A stretch of 64,000 nucleotides of DNA from Candidatus Fermentibacteraceae bacterium (GTDB taxonomy: Bacteria; Fermentibacterota; Fermentibacteria; Fermentibacterales; JCC-6), in the NCBI GenBank assembly GCA_027067855.1, contig JAMOUX010000013.1, positions 90,017 to 154,016 on the forward strand, read 5' to 3'. Numbering within the stretch: the stretch's first letter is position 1; each line of letters begins with the position of its first letter. The position numbers were made by a program, and so were the translations under genes. Under the pieces are notes generated by a model. The model ran no database searches and was not told the origin of the DNA. It saw only the letters and a list, made by a program, of their open reading frames with translations. Shown here one piece after another: positions 43,753 through 52,497 of the stretch.

Positions 43753-43907
43753 TTATTCTTGCCGCATGTCCGAACGCAGTCGCATTGGTGGCCGGAAAGG
43801 AATTGGTAGTATACTCCGAACGTGGTACGGTCCCGTTGGAAGCCGTGACCGGTTATCCGGAAGAGATCGGAGAGGTGACTGCGGATCGAAAGACCGGGTA
43901 TTTATGA
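43749..43907 (+). CDS. 52-residue small protein coupled to both neighbours
   Basis: An ATG at 43749 overlaps the stop of the preceding gene (ATGA), and this frame's TGA overlaps the next gene's ATG at 43904 (ATGA again). The 52-residue product begins MIILAACPNAVALVAGKELV and ends EVTADRKTGYL, with a hydrophobic start and acidic end. No family is recognised. The perfect double overlap filling the whole 150-bp gap supports real translation. Confidence 0.62.
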   Translation: MIILAACPNAVALVAGKELVVYSERGTVPLEAVTGYPEEIGEVTADRKTGYL

Positions 43908-44338
43908 GTCGGCATAAGACGAGTTCCGACAGGCCCGGGCGGGGAGAACTCATAGTGGCGAGCCTGGTGGGTCTTCCCGCCTTCGCTCTGTTTTTCCTTT
44001 CGCTCCTGGGACACTTTACGGATGGCACTCCCTTCGGGAGTGTCCTGTCGGCGGTCTGTCACCGCATACCCGACAGGACCGTAGAACTTCCATGGGGTAG
44101 GATGGGATTATGCGCCAGATGTACGGGGTTCTGGTTCGGATTGTTCTCGGGAACCGTTCTCGCGGTTCGCAGAGTGTATAGACCGCCTTTCCGGGCGGGG
44201 CTGCCGGCTTTGACGCCCATGGTGGCCGACGGGTTGTTGCAGCTTCACACGGCTTACGAGAGCTGCAACGCTTTGAGGATGTCCACCGGGTTCCTTGCGG
44301 GACTGGGCATGGCGGCGATGTTTTTCGGAAAGCGGTGA
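43904..44338 (+). CDS. DUF2085-family membrane protein
   Basis: A 144-residue membrane protein with about three or four hydrophobic segments. The conserved features of DUF2085 are visible: CHRIPDRT after the first segment and LCARCTGFWFG before the next, giving conserved Cys and His that could hold a metal. The function of the family is unknown. It is coupled to the 52-residue gene upstream. Confidence 0.78.
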   Translation: MSRHKTSSDRPGRGELIVASLVGLPAFALFFLSLLGHFTDGTPFGSVLSAVCHRIPDRTVELPWGRMGLCARCTGFWFGLFSGTVLAVRRVYRPPFRAGLPALTPMVADGLLQLHTAYESCNALRMSTGFLAGLGMAAMFFGKR

Positions 44339-44390
44339 TTCGGCGGAGATGCCGGGGTCGTTCTTCCCCGCGGAACTGGAGGTTCTCCTG

Positions 44391-44648
44391 ATGAAGAAGA
44401 CCACGAGGGTTTCGGTGGACAGGATGGAGGAAGGTTTTGCCGTGCTGGTCACCACGAGCCTCGAATCCTTCATGGTTCCCGTGGAATTGCTTCCGGAGGA
44501 CTGCCGGGAGGGAGATGTCCTGAATGTTACGTTCCGGAGGAACCCGGAGGAAACGGAGCGGTTGGCGTCGAGAGTGAGAGATTTGCAGGAACGGCTCCTG
44601 GAGAGGACCAGGAAGAGAAAGTCCGGGAAGGAAAATGAAAGCGGGTAA
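44391..44648 (+). CDS. DUF3006-like small protein
   Basis: An 85-residue product that begins KKTTRVSVDRMEEGFAVL and continues with LPEDCREGDVLNV, the short beta-rich pattern of DUF3006, followed by a charged helical tail. GGAGGTT lies upstream of the ATG at 44391; earlier in-frame starts (44295, 44349) add sequence unlike the family. Its function is unknown. It overlaps rsmI by 14 bases. Confidence 0.72.
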   Translation: MKKTTRVSVDRMEEGFAVLVTTSLESFMVPVELLPEDCREGDVLNVTFRRNPEETERLASRVRDLQERLLERTRKRKSGKENESG

Positions 44649-45324
44649 ACTGCTGCTGGTTGCGACCCCCATAGGTAACCTCTCCGATATGTCTCCCAGG
44701 GCGCTGGAAGCCTTGAGAAGCGCCGGTGTGGTGATGGCCGAGGATACCAGGAGGACGGCCAGGTTCATCGACGACCGGCGAAAACTCTACAGCTATCACG
44801 ATCACAACGCGGCGGGCAGGATTGACACGATACTGAAGACCCTGTCGGAGGGAAGGAATGTAGCGGTGGTTTCCGACGCCGGTACGCCGGGGATTTCCGA
44901 CCCCGCGTACAGGGCGGTCAGGGCCGCCCTCGGGAAAGGATTCGAAGTGGAAGCCATTCCGGGGCCCTCCGCTGTGATATGCGCACTGGTAGCTTCCGGA
45001 CTTCCCACGGACAGGTTTGCCTTCGAGGGTTTCCTGCCCAGAAAGAAGGGGGCCAGGGCCGCCAGGTTGAAGGAAATGTCCACCTATCCCGGGTCTCTTG
45101 TATATTATGTGGGACCTCATCACCTCGTGAAGTACCTGGGCGAGATGAGAGAGTTACTCGGGAACAGGCCGATCTGTGTTGCGAGGGAGCTTACGAAGGT
45201 GCATGAAGAGTACCTTCGCGGTGACATCGAGTCGGTACTGGAAGTACTGTCCGGCAGGAGAATTCTCGGGGAAATAACCCTCGTTGTCGGTGCTGAGTCC
45301 CTGGGTCAGGATTATTTCTATTAA
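44635..45324 (+). CDS. rsmI: 16S rRNA 2'-O-ribose cytidine methyltransferase RsmI
   Basis: RsmI methylates C1402 in the 16S decoding centre. The 229-residue product has KLLLVATPIGNLSDMSPRALEAL, AEDTRRT, the VVSDAGTPGISDPAYRAV loop, and IPGPSAVICALVASGLPTDRFAFEGFLP, all diagnostic of this tetrapyrrole-methylase-fold enzyme. The C-terminal REL.K.HEE stretch is conserved. It overlaps the CDP-alcohol phosphotransferase by 41 bases. Confidence 0.93.
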   Translation: MKAGKLLLVATPIGNLSDMSPRALEALRSAGVVMAEDTRRTARFIDDRRKLYSYHDHNAAGRIDTILKTLSEGRNVAVVSDAGTPGISDPAYRAVRAALGKGFEVEAIPGPSAVICALVASGLPTDRFAFEGFLPRKKGARAARLKEMSTYPGSLVYYVGPHHLVKYLGEMRELLGNRPICVARELTKVHEEYLRGDIESVLEVLSGRRILGEITLVVGAESLGQDYFY

Positions 45325-45991
45325 CGGTCGTTTCCGGTGCTTCCTTCGTACCGGCACAGGCCGTTCGAAAGGCTGGTGGGTACTGGAAGGATTCAAGAGA
45401 GCGGGCAGGAGAGTACTGGATCCCTTCGTGAACCTGCTTGCAACCGCTGGAGTATCGCCGTTCCTGGTTACGGTCGCGGGACTGTTCATCACGATACTGG
45501 CCTCGTGGTTCATCTGGAAGGGTTGTTTTCTGGAGGGGGGATTGTTACTCACGGTCGGCAGTATCATGGATGCGATGGACGGAGCACTCGCCAGGAAATC
45601 GGGAACTTCCAGCAAAGCCGGAGCCGTACTGGACTCCAGCAGTGACAGGATCGGAGAGTTGCTGGTTCTCGGAGCGCTCTTGACCGGTCGGGCCGGGGAG
45701 TCGCACAGCTCCCTGGAATACCTTGTTCCGGCGGCCATCGGCGGCTCGTTCATGGTGAGTTACATCAGGGCCAGGGCGGAGGGAGTGAAACTTTCCTGTT
45801 CCGTTGGTATATTCACTAGAACGGAAAGGCTGGTACTCCTGATAACCGGCATCCTGGCCGCGGATATCTGGGGAACGGAGGTCATAGTATGGCTTCTCGT
45901 CCTCATGACCGCGGGCACATGGCTGACAGCGGTACAGAGATTGATGAAAGTTACAAGGGACGGCAGGGGGATTCCCCTGGAGGATGAATGA
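45284..45991 (+). CDS. CDP-alcohol phosphotransferase, possibly phosphatidylinositol-phosphate synthase
   Basis: A membrane enzyme joining CDP-diacylglycerol to an alcohol. The eight-residue signature is intact: Asp96, Asp99-Gly100, Ala103-Arg104, Gly113, Asp117 and Asp121 in the DxxDGxxARx8GxxxDxxxD pattern. Five or six hydrophobic segments follow. The next gene is inositol-1-phosphate synthase, so inositol phosphate is a plausible acceptor; glycerol phosphate (PgsA) is the alternative. The only in-frame standard starts are TTG 45284 and GTG 45290, both inside rsmI and without a clear Shine-Dalgarno sequence. Confidence 0.78.
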   Translation: MSVLSPWVRIISINGRFRCFLRTGTGRSKGWWVLEGFKRAGRRVLDPFVNLLATAGVSPFLVTVAGLFITILASWFIWKGCFLEGGLLLTVGSIMDAMDGALARKSGTSSKAGAVLDSSSDRIGELLVLGALLTGRAGESHSSLEYLVPAAIGGSFMVSYIRARAEGVKLSCSVGIFTRTERLVLLITGILAADIWGTEVIVWLLVLMTAGTWLTAVQRLMKVTRDGRGIPLEDE

Positions 45992-46034
45992 AGCCCTGCC
46001 GCATAATCATTTCAATCCAATGGGAGAGGATGCA

Positions 46035-47156
46035 ATGTCGAAAAAAGTCAGGGTAGCGATAATAGGAGTCGGCAACTGCGCCAGTAGCCTGGTCCAGGGA
46101 GTCGAATTCTACAGGAACGCCAAGGATATGGACAAGGTTCCCGGGTTGATGCACGTCAACCTAGGCGGTTACCATGTCAGTGACGTGGAATTTTCGGCGG
46201 CCTTTGACATAAATGCCACGAAAGTAGGTAAGGATCTCAGCGAGGCCATATTCGCCGAACCCAACTGTACGGTCAAGTTGTGCGATGTGCCGAAACTCGG
46301 GGTTAAAGTCCATCGGGGCATGACCCACGACGGGCTCGGCAAGTATCTCAAGGAAGTGATAAAGAAGGCGCCTGGGCCTACCGCCGATATAGTCGGGATC
46401 CTGAAGGAGACCAAGACTGATGTGGTGGTGAACTACCTTCCCGTGGGAAGCGAAGAAGCCACCAAATGGTACGTGGAGCAGGTTCTCGATGCCGGGTGCG
46501 CCTTCGTGAACGCCATACCGGTTTTCATAGCAAGGGAGCCCTACTGGCAGAAGAGGTTCCGGGACAAGGGGCTTCCGGTTCTCGGTGACGACATAAAAAG
46601 TCAGGTGGGCGCCACTATTGTGCACAGGGTCTTGACGAGACTGTTCGAGGACAGGGGTGTGAAACTCGACAGGACGTACCAGCTTAACGTAGGCGGTAAT
46701 ACCGATTTCCTCAACATGTTGGAAAGAGAGAGGCTGGAGAGCAAGAAGATATCCAAGACCAATGCGGTGACGTCCCAGATTCCCGGGGGTATAGCTCCAA
46801 GGAACGTCCACATAGGTCCCAGCGATTACGTGGAATGGCTGGAAGACAGGAAGTGGTGCTACATTCGCATGGAAGGTACCAGCTTCGGAGAGGTTCCCCT
46901 GAATATAGAAGCCAAGCTGGAAGTGGTGGACAGTCCCAACTCCGCGGGTGTGATTATTGATGCCGTTAGGTGTGCGAAACTGGCGTTGGACAACGGATTG
47001 TCGGGTGCTATAGAGGCTCCGTCCTCCTACTTCTTCAAGTCGCCCCCCGTCCAGTATTACGACGACCAGTGCAGGCGGATGACCGAGGAATTCATCACCG
47101 AGTACGGGCAGGAGAAGCAGGGCAAGAAAACATCCGACAAGAAGACGAAGAGCTAG
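46035..47156 (+). CDS. ino1: myo-Inositol-1-phosphate synthase
   Basis: This enzyme isomerises glucose 6-phosphate to L-myo-inositol 1-phosphate with NAD. From the ATG at 46035 (GGAGAGG upstream) the product is 373 residues, the length of mycobacterial-type enzymes. [19 protein letters not shown] is the NAD-binding motif, [24 protein letters not shown] and [12 protein letters not shown] are family signatures. It directly follows the CDP-alcohol phosphotransferase, suggesting inositol-lipid synthesis. Confidence 0.94.
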   Translation: MSKKVRVAIIGVGNCASSLVQGVEFYRNAKDMDKVPGLMHVNLGGYHVSDVEFSAAFDINATKVGKDLSEAIFAEPNCTVKLCDVPKLGVKVHRGMTHDGLGKYLKEVIKKAPGPTADIVGILKETKTDVVVNYLPVGSEEATKWYVEQVLDAGCAFVNAIPVFIAREPYWQKRFRDKGLPVLGDDIKSQVGATIVHRVLTRLFEDRGVKLDRTYQLNVGGNTDFLNMLERERLESKKISKTNAVTSQIPGGIAPRNVHIGPSDYVEWLEDRKWCYIRMEGTSFGEVPLNIEAKLEVVDSPNSAGVIIDAVRCAKLALDNGLSGAIEAPSSYFFKSPPVQYYDDQCRRMTEEFITEYGQEKQGKKTSDKKTKS

Positions 47157-47162
47157 AAATTC

Positions 47163-47825
47163 TTGGCTGACGGCAGACACGGTTCCAGGGGCGGGTTCGT
47201 TACCTTCGAGGGTGTAGAGGGCGCTGGGAAGTCCACCCGCTGTAACAGGCTCGTGAGAAGGTTGGAATCTGAGGGAATACCCGTGTTGCATACCAGGGAG
47301 CCCGGGGGACCTCCGGTATCCGAGCGTATAAGGAAAATACTCCTGGAACCGGGTCTGCAGGTTCCTCCCCGTGCGGAATTGCTGTTGTACCTTGCTTCCA
47401 GGGCGGCGAACGTGGATCTCATGATAAGGCCGGCGCTGGAAAAAGGTGTGAACGTGGTGTCGGAAAGGTTTTCCGACGCCACGCTGGCTTACCAGGTAGG
47501 CGGCAGGGGATTACCCGTGGAGCCGGTAAGGCGTGCGGACGCCCTGGCCACCGGGGGCCTGGTCCCGGACATGGTGATACTTCTCGATCTTCCCCCGGGT
47601 GCGGGACTCTCCAGGATGCAACGGCAGGGCAGGGAACTGGACAGGATCGAGATGGAAAAACCGGAGTTTCACGAAAAGGTCAGGAACATGTACCTGGAAT
47701 TATCCGCCGGTGACCCCAGGTACCTGGTGGTGGATGCGACATTGGAACCGTCGCTCCAGGACGAGATCATAGAAAGGGAAGTATTGAAACTGTTTCAAAG
47801 CGTCGGAAGGGATGGCGTCAGATGA
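47163..47825 (+). CDS. tmk: Thymidylate kinase
   Basis: Tmk phosphorylates dTMP to dTDP. The 220-residue product has the P-loop FEGVEGAGKSTRCNRL, the DR-type replaced region ERFSDATLAYQVGGRGLP, the substrate motif TREPGG, and LIDLPP-type LLDLPPGAGLSRM. The start is a TTG at 47163 with no strong Shine-Dalgarno sequence, so it is slightly uncertain. The usual DRY/DRF motif reads ERF here. It overlaps the protease gene by 4 bases. Confidence 0.9.
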   Translation: MADGRHGSRGGFVTFEGVEGAGKSTRCNRLVRRLESEGIPVLHTREPGGPPVSERIRKILLEPGLQVPPRAELLLYLASRAANVDLMIRPALEKGVNVVSERFSDATLAYQVGGRGLPVEPVRRADALATGGLVPDMVILLDLPPGAGLSRMQRQGRELDRIEMEKPEFHEKVRNMYLELSAGDPRYLVVDATLEPSLQDEIIEREVLKLFQSVGRDGVR

Positions 47826-49318
47826 AAAAGTTCCTCCCGGGATGGGTCGCAGTGGCACTGGGCGTGTCGTTCCTGGTTCCGTGCGGCCTGCTTCTGTCCC
47901 CCGCCCCCGCCAAAGCCTACGACGTGGGTACCGCCGGTTCTTCCCTGGAACTGTTCATGGAGGTGTTCTCCAGGACGTCGGTCACCTATGTGGATTCCGT
48001 GGGTTCGAAGGAATTGGTCGAGGCTGCGATAAAGGGAATGTTGGAGAGTCTCGATCCGAACAGCGTTCTGCTGGGACCGGAAGATTACGAGAACCTGCGG
48101 ATCCAGCTGTCCGGTTCCTTCGAAGGAGTGGGAATAACCATCGGAATCCGTGATGACTGGCTCACTGTCATCTCTCCGGTCGAGGGTACCCCGGCGTTCA
48201 GGGCCGGTATGAAGGCCGGGGACAGGATAGTCGAAATAAACGGGCGTTCTACCGAAGGTATCACCACCACGGAAGCCGTGATGCAGATACGTGGCCCGAG
48301 GGGTACTACGGTGGAGATAGTAGTGGAACGACCGGGATTGGAAGACTCGCTGGTCTTCGAAATAGAAAGGGACGTCATAGACCTGCCGTCCGTTCCCACG
48401 TCCTTCATGATAGATGATGAGACCGGGTACCTGAGGCTTTCCCGTTTCGGCGAGGAAACGCCCAAAGAGGTACACGGCGCTCTTAAGAAGCTCCTGAGCC
48501 AGGGGATGGAGAACCTGATAGTAGACATCAGGGGCAATGCGGGCGGCCTGTTCTCGGCGGCTCTTCAAGTAAGCGACCTGTTCCTGGACAAAGGCATACC
48601 GATAGTTTCCACAAGAGGTCAGGCAGTGGGAGAGGACAAGTATTTCGCGTCCAAGGATGCGGTTTTCCGCGGTCCACTGGCGCTGCTGGTGGACGGAGGC
48701 AGTGCAAGTTCTTCGGAAATACTGGCGGGGGCGCTGCAGGACAACGGTATTGCGGTGCTCATCGGTTCCCGGACTTTCGGGAAAGGCTCCGTACAGACTC
48801 TGATGGATCTCGGTGACTTTCCCGGTCTTGGCCACTATGCCGTGAAGCTCACCACGGCCAGGTACTACACCCCCGCCGGAAGGAGTATAGACCGGACCCT
48901 GGAAGATGGCTTCAGGTACGGTGAGGAGGTTCCGGATTCCCTGGCCACGTGGGGAATAGTACCGGACATCATCCTGGAACTCAAGGATGTGACGGGTTCG
49001 ATGCCGGCGGAACTCCTCCTGGGTTCTTATTTCTTCAAGTTCGCTACGGAATACGTCCTGGATCATGACGTTCCGGAAGGTTTCTGGCCGGACAGCACGA
49101 CTCTGGCCGAGTTCAGGGATTTCCTTGCCCGGGAAGGATTCGAGTTCGACGAAGAGGAATTCACTAAGAATCTCCATTACGTGGAGAGAGCCCTCTTCTC
49201 GGAAATAGCGGTCAGGGTCTGGGACATGGAGGAATACTACAAGATGATGGTTCCACACGATGAAGCCATCCAGAAGGCGCTAGGGTATTTCACGGAGGAA
49301 TACCCGGATGAGGATTAG
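47822..49318 (+). CDS. S41-family carboxyl-terminal processing protease
   Basis: An exported Ser/Lys protease of the CtpA/Prc type. The 498-residue product has a signal peptide ending about APAKA (residue 32), a PDZ domain (about 95-170, with GVGITIGIRDDWLTVISPVEGTPAFRAGMKAGDRI), the core VDIRGNAGG, the catalytic Ser296 in GGSASSSEIL and Lys321 in FGKGSVQ. It overlaps tmk by 4 bases and the mutase gene by 11 bases. Confidence 0.92.
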   Translation: MKKFLPGWVAVALGVSFLVPCGLLLSPAPAKAYDVGTAGSSLELFMEVFSRTSVTYVDSVGSKELVEAAIKGMLESLDPNSVLLGPEDYENLRIQLSGSFEGVGITIGIRDDWLTVISPVEGTPAFRAGMKAGDRIVEINGRSTEGITTTEAVMQIRGPRGTTVEIVVERPGLEDSLVFEIERDVIDLPSVPTSFMIDDETGYLRLSRFGEETPKEVHGALKKLLSQGMENLIVDIRGNAGGLFSAALQVSDLFLDKGIPIVSTRGQAVGEDKYFASKDAVFRGPLALLVDGGSASSSEILAGALQDNGIAVLIGSRTFGKGSVQTLMDLGDFPGLGHYAVKLTTARYYTPAGRSIDRTLEDGFRYGEEVPDSLATWGIVPDIILELKDVTGSMPAELLLGSYFFKFATEYVLDHDVPEGFWPDSTTLAEFRDFLAREGFEFDEEEFTKNLHYVERALFSEIAVRVWDMEEYYKMMVPHDEAIQKALGYFTEEYPDED

Positions 49319-50711
49319 ATTCGGTACCTCGGGCTGGAGGGGTATAATAGCCAGGGAATTCACCTGGGACAGGGTGGACACGGTAGTGGATGCCGTGGCT
49401 TCATATCTCCGGCAGAAGAACCGGCACACCATCGTAGTGGGCGGAGATTGCAGGTTCCTGTCCCCGGAACTCTCCAGGCACGCTGCGGAGAGGCTTTGCG
49501 GTTACGGGTTCCGCGTCGGACTCTCCACGGTTCCATGTCCTACACCGGTCCTGTCCCATGCATGTATACGGGAAGGCATGGGGGGAGTAATAAACTTTAC
49601 GGCCAGTCATAATCCTCCCCTTTACAATGGTATCAAGTTCAATCCCTGGCACGGGGGGCCCGCCGGTAACGACGTCACCCGTGAAATCGAGGAACTCGCC
49701 GCTGCGCACCCCGTACCGGAACAGGGGGAGGGCTCCATCGATGAAATTGATTTCAGGGGGGAATACGTTGAAGCCCTCAAGGAACTGCTTGACGATGATG
49801 TTTTCAGAGACAGCGGTCTGAGAGTGGTATACGATGCCTTTTCTGGCACCGGTTCGGGGATACTGGACAAAATGCTCGTCGACCTTGGAGCTGCGGTCAG
49901 GGTGATGAACGGAGTAAGGGATCCCCTGTTCGCGGGGAGGGAACACCCGGATCCCGGTCGTGAGGGTACCCGGGACCTGTCGTCCCAGGTGGTTGCCAGC
50001 GGTGCGTCCCTTGGCGTGGCCACCGACGGTGATGCCGACAGGTTCGGATTGGTGGATGAGAAGGGCGTTTTCGTATCCCCCAATGATTATTTCCCGGCGT
50101 TACTGGATTATCTTGCAGGGCATAAAGGCATGAAAGGCAAGGTGGTGAGATCCGTTACCACGAGCAGTCTCGTGGACCGGGTAGCCGAGTATTACGGGCT
50201 GGAGACCGTGGTGACCCCGGTGGGATTCAAGTATTTGGGAGCCGAGATGCTGGCGGGAGACGTTCTCCTGGCATGCGAGGAGAGCGGCGGACTTTCCATT
50301 GGTGGTCACGTTCCGGAGAAGGACGGAATTCTTGCGTGCCTTCTTGCATGTGAAATGATGTGTTCAACCGGGAAAAGTATGTCACAGTTACTGGAAGATG
50401 TCTGGAAGAGGTTCGGCAGGTCTCATGTCGTAAGGGAGGATATCGTCCTGAAAGGAGATCTCCGTGAAAAAATGACGGAGATTTTCATCGAATCGCATCC
50501 CCGTTTGCCGGGCGGAACCTCCGTGGTGTCGGTGGACCGCATGGACGGTGTCAGGATGATATTGGAGAATGGTGACTGGGTACTGGTAAGACTGTCGGGG
50601 ACGGAACCTCTTGCCAGGGTGTACGCTCACTCCGGTTCCCCCGGAAGGGCACGACTCCTGGCGAACGAAGTGAGAGATATGCTGGTGAATTCCGGGGAGG
50701 GTCCCAGATGA
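49308..50711 (+). CDS. Phosphoglucomutase/phosphomannomutase family protein
   Basis: An alpha-D-phosphohexomutase. The 467-residue product opens IRFGTSGWRG, has the phosphoserine loop NFTASHNPPLYNG (Ser100), the metal loop TDGDADRFG, the sugar-binding CEESGGLSIGGHVPEKDG and the phosphate-binding RLSGTEPLARVY. The CEESGG motif fits phosphoglucomutase or a related hexosamine mutase; substrate is not certain. It overlaps the protease gene by 11 bases. Confidence 0.9.
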   Translation: MRIRFGTSGWRGIIAREFTWDRVDTVVDAVASYLRQKNRHTIVVGGDCRFLSPELSRHAAERLCGYGFRVGLSTVPCPTPVLSHACIREGMGGVINFTASHNPPLYNGIKFNPWHGGPAGNDVTREIEELAAAHPVPEQGEGSIDEIDFRGEYVEALKELLDDDVFRDSGLRVVYDAFSGTGSGILDKMLVDLGAAVRVMNGVRDPLFAGREHPDPGREGTRDLSSQVVASGASLGVATDGDADRFGLVDEKGVFVSPNDYFPALLDYLAGHKGMKGKVVRSVTTSSLVDRVAEYYGLETVVTPVGFKYLGAEMLAGDVLLACEESGGLSIGGHVPEKDGILACLLACEMMCSTGKSMSQLLEDVWKRFGRSHVVREDIVLKGDLREKMTEIFIESHPRLPGGTSVVSVDRMDGVRMILENGDWVLVRLSGTEPLARVYAHSGSPGRARLLANEVRDMLVNSGEGPR

Positions 50712-51136
50712 GATTCGATACCAGGTCGTTGGTACTGGACGTGTCCAGCCTCGCGATGGGCATGAACCACGGTGAGTTCGAATTACCCATGAAAGAAGTG
50801 GAATGGAACATAGATGAAGTCGAACCGGAGGGGAAGCATGGCGTCCTGTTCCTGTCTCTGGATCTCCGGGAAGGCATATTGACGTGTTCCGGGAGATTGG
50901 ATGCGCTCTTCGTCACCCCTTGTGCCAGGTGCCTGCGTCCCGCGGCCTTTCACGTTGAGGAGGAGATAGCCCGCACCTATTCGTGGAAGGGTCCCGGTGA
51001 CGGCGGAGATTACGAAGCGATGATTTCCACGGGTCTCGTAAACCTCCTGGATGCCGTCCGGGAAGCCGTCATCCTGTCCGTTCCCGGAAAACCTCTCTGC
51101 CGTCCGGATTGTCCCGGAATGGAGTATGGCGGGTAA
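50708..51136 (+). CDS. DUF177 (YceD) family protein
   Basis: YceD-type proteins are encoded beside rpmF and may assist 23S rRNA or L32 handling. The 142-residue product has the conserved C-ARC pair (TPCARCLRPA, about residues 76-85) and the C-terminal CRPDCPG. Its ATG overlaps the mutase stop. It lies before rpmF-plsX-fab genes, a widely conserved order. Confidence 0.87.
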   Translation: MRFDTRSLVLDVSSLAMGMNHGEFELPMKEVEWNIDEVEPEGKHGVLFLSLDLREGILTCSGRLDALFVTPCARCLRPAAFHVEEEIARTYSWKGPGDGGDYEAMISTGLVNLLDAVREAVILSVPGKPLCRPDCPGMEYGG

Positions 51137-51230
51137 GTCTCTCCCGGACGTCTCGTTGTAGTATATTATGATCCCGGTTTTCTTGTTTTTGAATCTATTG
51201 GACCACAACCTTATCGAAAGTGATGGAATC

Positions 51231-51413
51231 ATGCCGGTACCAAAGAGAAGACATTCTTCCACCAGGAGAGACAAGCGCAGGGCTCACGACGCCCTGAAAG
51301 CGAAGTCCACCAGCCTGTGTCCCCAGTGCGGTGAGCCGAAATTACCTCACAGGATTTGTAAGCACTGCGGATTCTACGACGGCAAGCAGGTTATCGAACC
51401 TGCCGAGGAGTAG
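51231..51413 (+). CDS. rpmF: 50S ribosomal protein L32, zinc form
   Basis: L32 is a small 50S protein. From the ATG at 51231 the 60-residue product begins MPVPKRRHSSTRRDKRRAHDAL and has two CxxC pairs, CPQC and CKHC, forming the zinc site. An in-frame ATG at 51168 would add a hydrophobic 21-residue extension not seen in the family, so it was rejected. It lies between DUF177 and plsX as expected. Confidence 0.94.
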   Translation: MPVPKRRHSSTRRDKRRAHDALKAKSTSLCPQCGEPKLPHRICKHCGFYDGKQVIEPAEE

Positions 51414-51458
51414 TTTCCCCGGGAAAAGGACCCGGGCCGGAAAGGGTGGTTTTCCGTT

Positions 51459-52484
51459 TTGCCAGGTAAATTGAATATCGCCGTGGATGCCATGGGGGGG
51501 GACAATGGTCCCACCGTGGTGGTCGAGGGAGTGGTGAAGTTCTTCAACGAATGCAAACGCCCCATGACCGAAGGCGTGACGGTGATTCTCGTGGGTGACA
51601 GGGACGTGCTTTCCAGGCTGATCTCAATAAGCGGCGGCGCGAAACTTCCCATCGAGGTGCGTCATGCTTCCCAGGTGATCACCATGGACGACCATCCCGC
51701 CGAGGCCCTCAAGAACAAGCCGGACAGCTCGATGGTGATCATGGCGGCTCTGCAGAAGACCGGGGTGGCCCAGGCCATGGTCAGCCCGGGGAACACCGGG
51801 GCGATGATGGCGGCCAGTCTTTTCGCCTTGGGCAGGATAGAAGGTATACCAAGGCCGGCGATAGCCGGAACCTTTCCCACTCAGGGAAACCCGACCGTGA
51901 TACTTGACGTGGGGGCGAACGTGGGTTGCAACGAGAAACAATTGTTCCAGTTCGCCGTGATGGGAAGCGCCTATTCGAAATCTATTTTCGGTATAGAGAA
52001 TCCCAGGGTATTGGTGCTTAACGTTGGCAGGGAACGTACGAAAGGGCCTCAGATACTGCAGAACCTGTATTCCATGCTGGAGGCTTCCCCGCTCAATTTC
52101 ATGGGCAACATAGAGGGAAACGGGATACTCAAGGGAGAGGCCGACGTGGTGATATGCGACGGGTTTGCCGGGAACATTCTCCTGAAAACCTTCGAATCGA
52201 TCGCAGACCTCGTGGGTGGTTCCCTTTACCTGGAAATGAAAAGGCACTGGGCGGCGAGAGCCGGTTTTCTTCTCATGAGACACGCATTTTTGAAGCTTTG
52301 GCAGAGGTTAGACTCCGCCGAGTACGGGGGAGCTCCCCTGCTTGGGCTCAAAGGAGTTTCCATAGTGGCTCATGGAAGCAGCAGTGCGAAGGCGATCAAG
52401 AATGCCGTAGTAGCCGCATGTGATTTCTACAGGAGCGGGGTGAATGAAAAGATCGACCGTGAAATCCGGAGTTTCGCAATATGA
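51459..52484 (+). CDS. plsX: Phosphate acyltransferase PlsX
   Basis: PlsX converts acyl-ACP to acyl-phosphate for phospholipid synthesis. The 341-residue product has IAVDAMGGDNGPTVVVEG, MVSPGNTGAMMAASLF, ILDVGANVGCNEKQLFQFA and the late VICDGFAGNILLKTFE, all family motifs. The start is a TTG at 51459; a TTG at 51471 is an alternative. It follows rpmF as usual. Confidence 0.93.
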   Translation: MPGKLNIAVDAMGGDNGPTVVVEGVVKFFNECKRPMTEGVTVILVGDRDVLSRLISISGGAKLPIEVRHASQVITMDDHPAEALKNKPDSSMVIMAALQKTGVAQAMVSPGNTGAMMAASLFALGRIEGIPRPAIAGTFPTQGNPTVILDVGANVGCNEKQLFQFAVMGSAYSKSIFGIENPRVLVLNVGRERTKGPQILQNLYSMLEASPLNFMGNIEGNGILKGEADVVICDGFAGNILLKTFESIADLVGGSLYLEMKRHWAARAGFLLMRHAFLKLWQRLDSAEYGGAPLLGLKGVSIVAHGSSSAKAIKNAVVAACDFYRSGVNEKIDREIRSFAI

Positions 52485-52497
52485 GATGGGAGAAACG

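Noticed and set aside
47795..49258. Leftward 487-codon frame opposite the S41 protease
   Set aside because: Shadow of a gene with intact catalytic motifs on the other strand; no ribosome site or family pattern.
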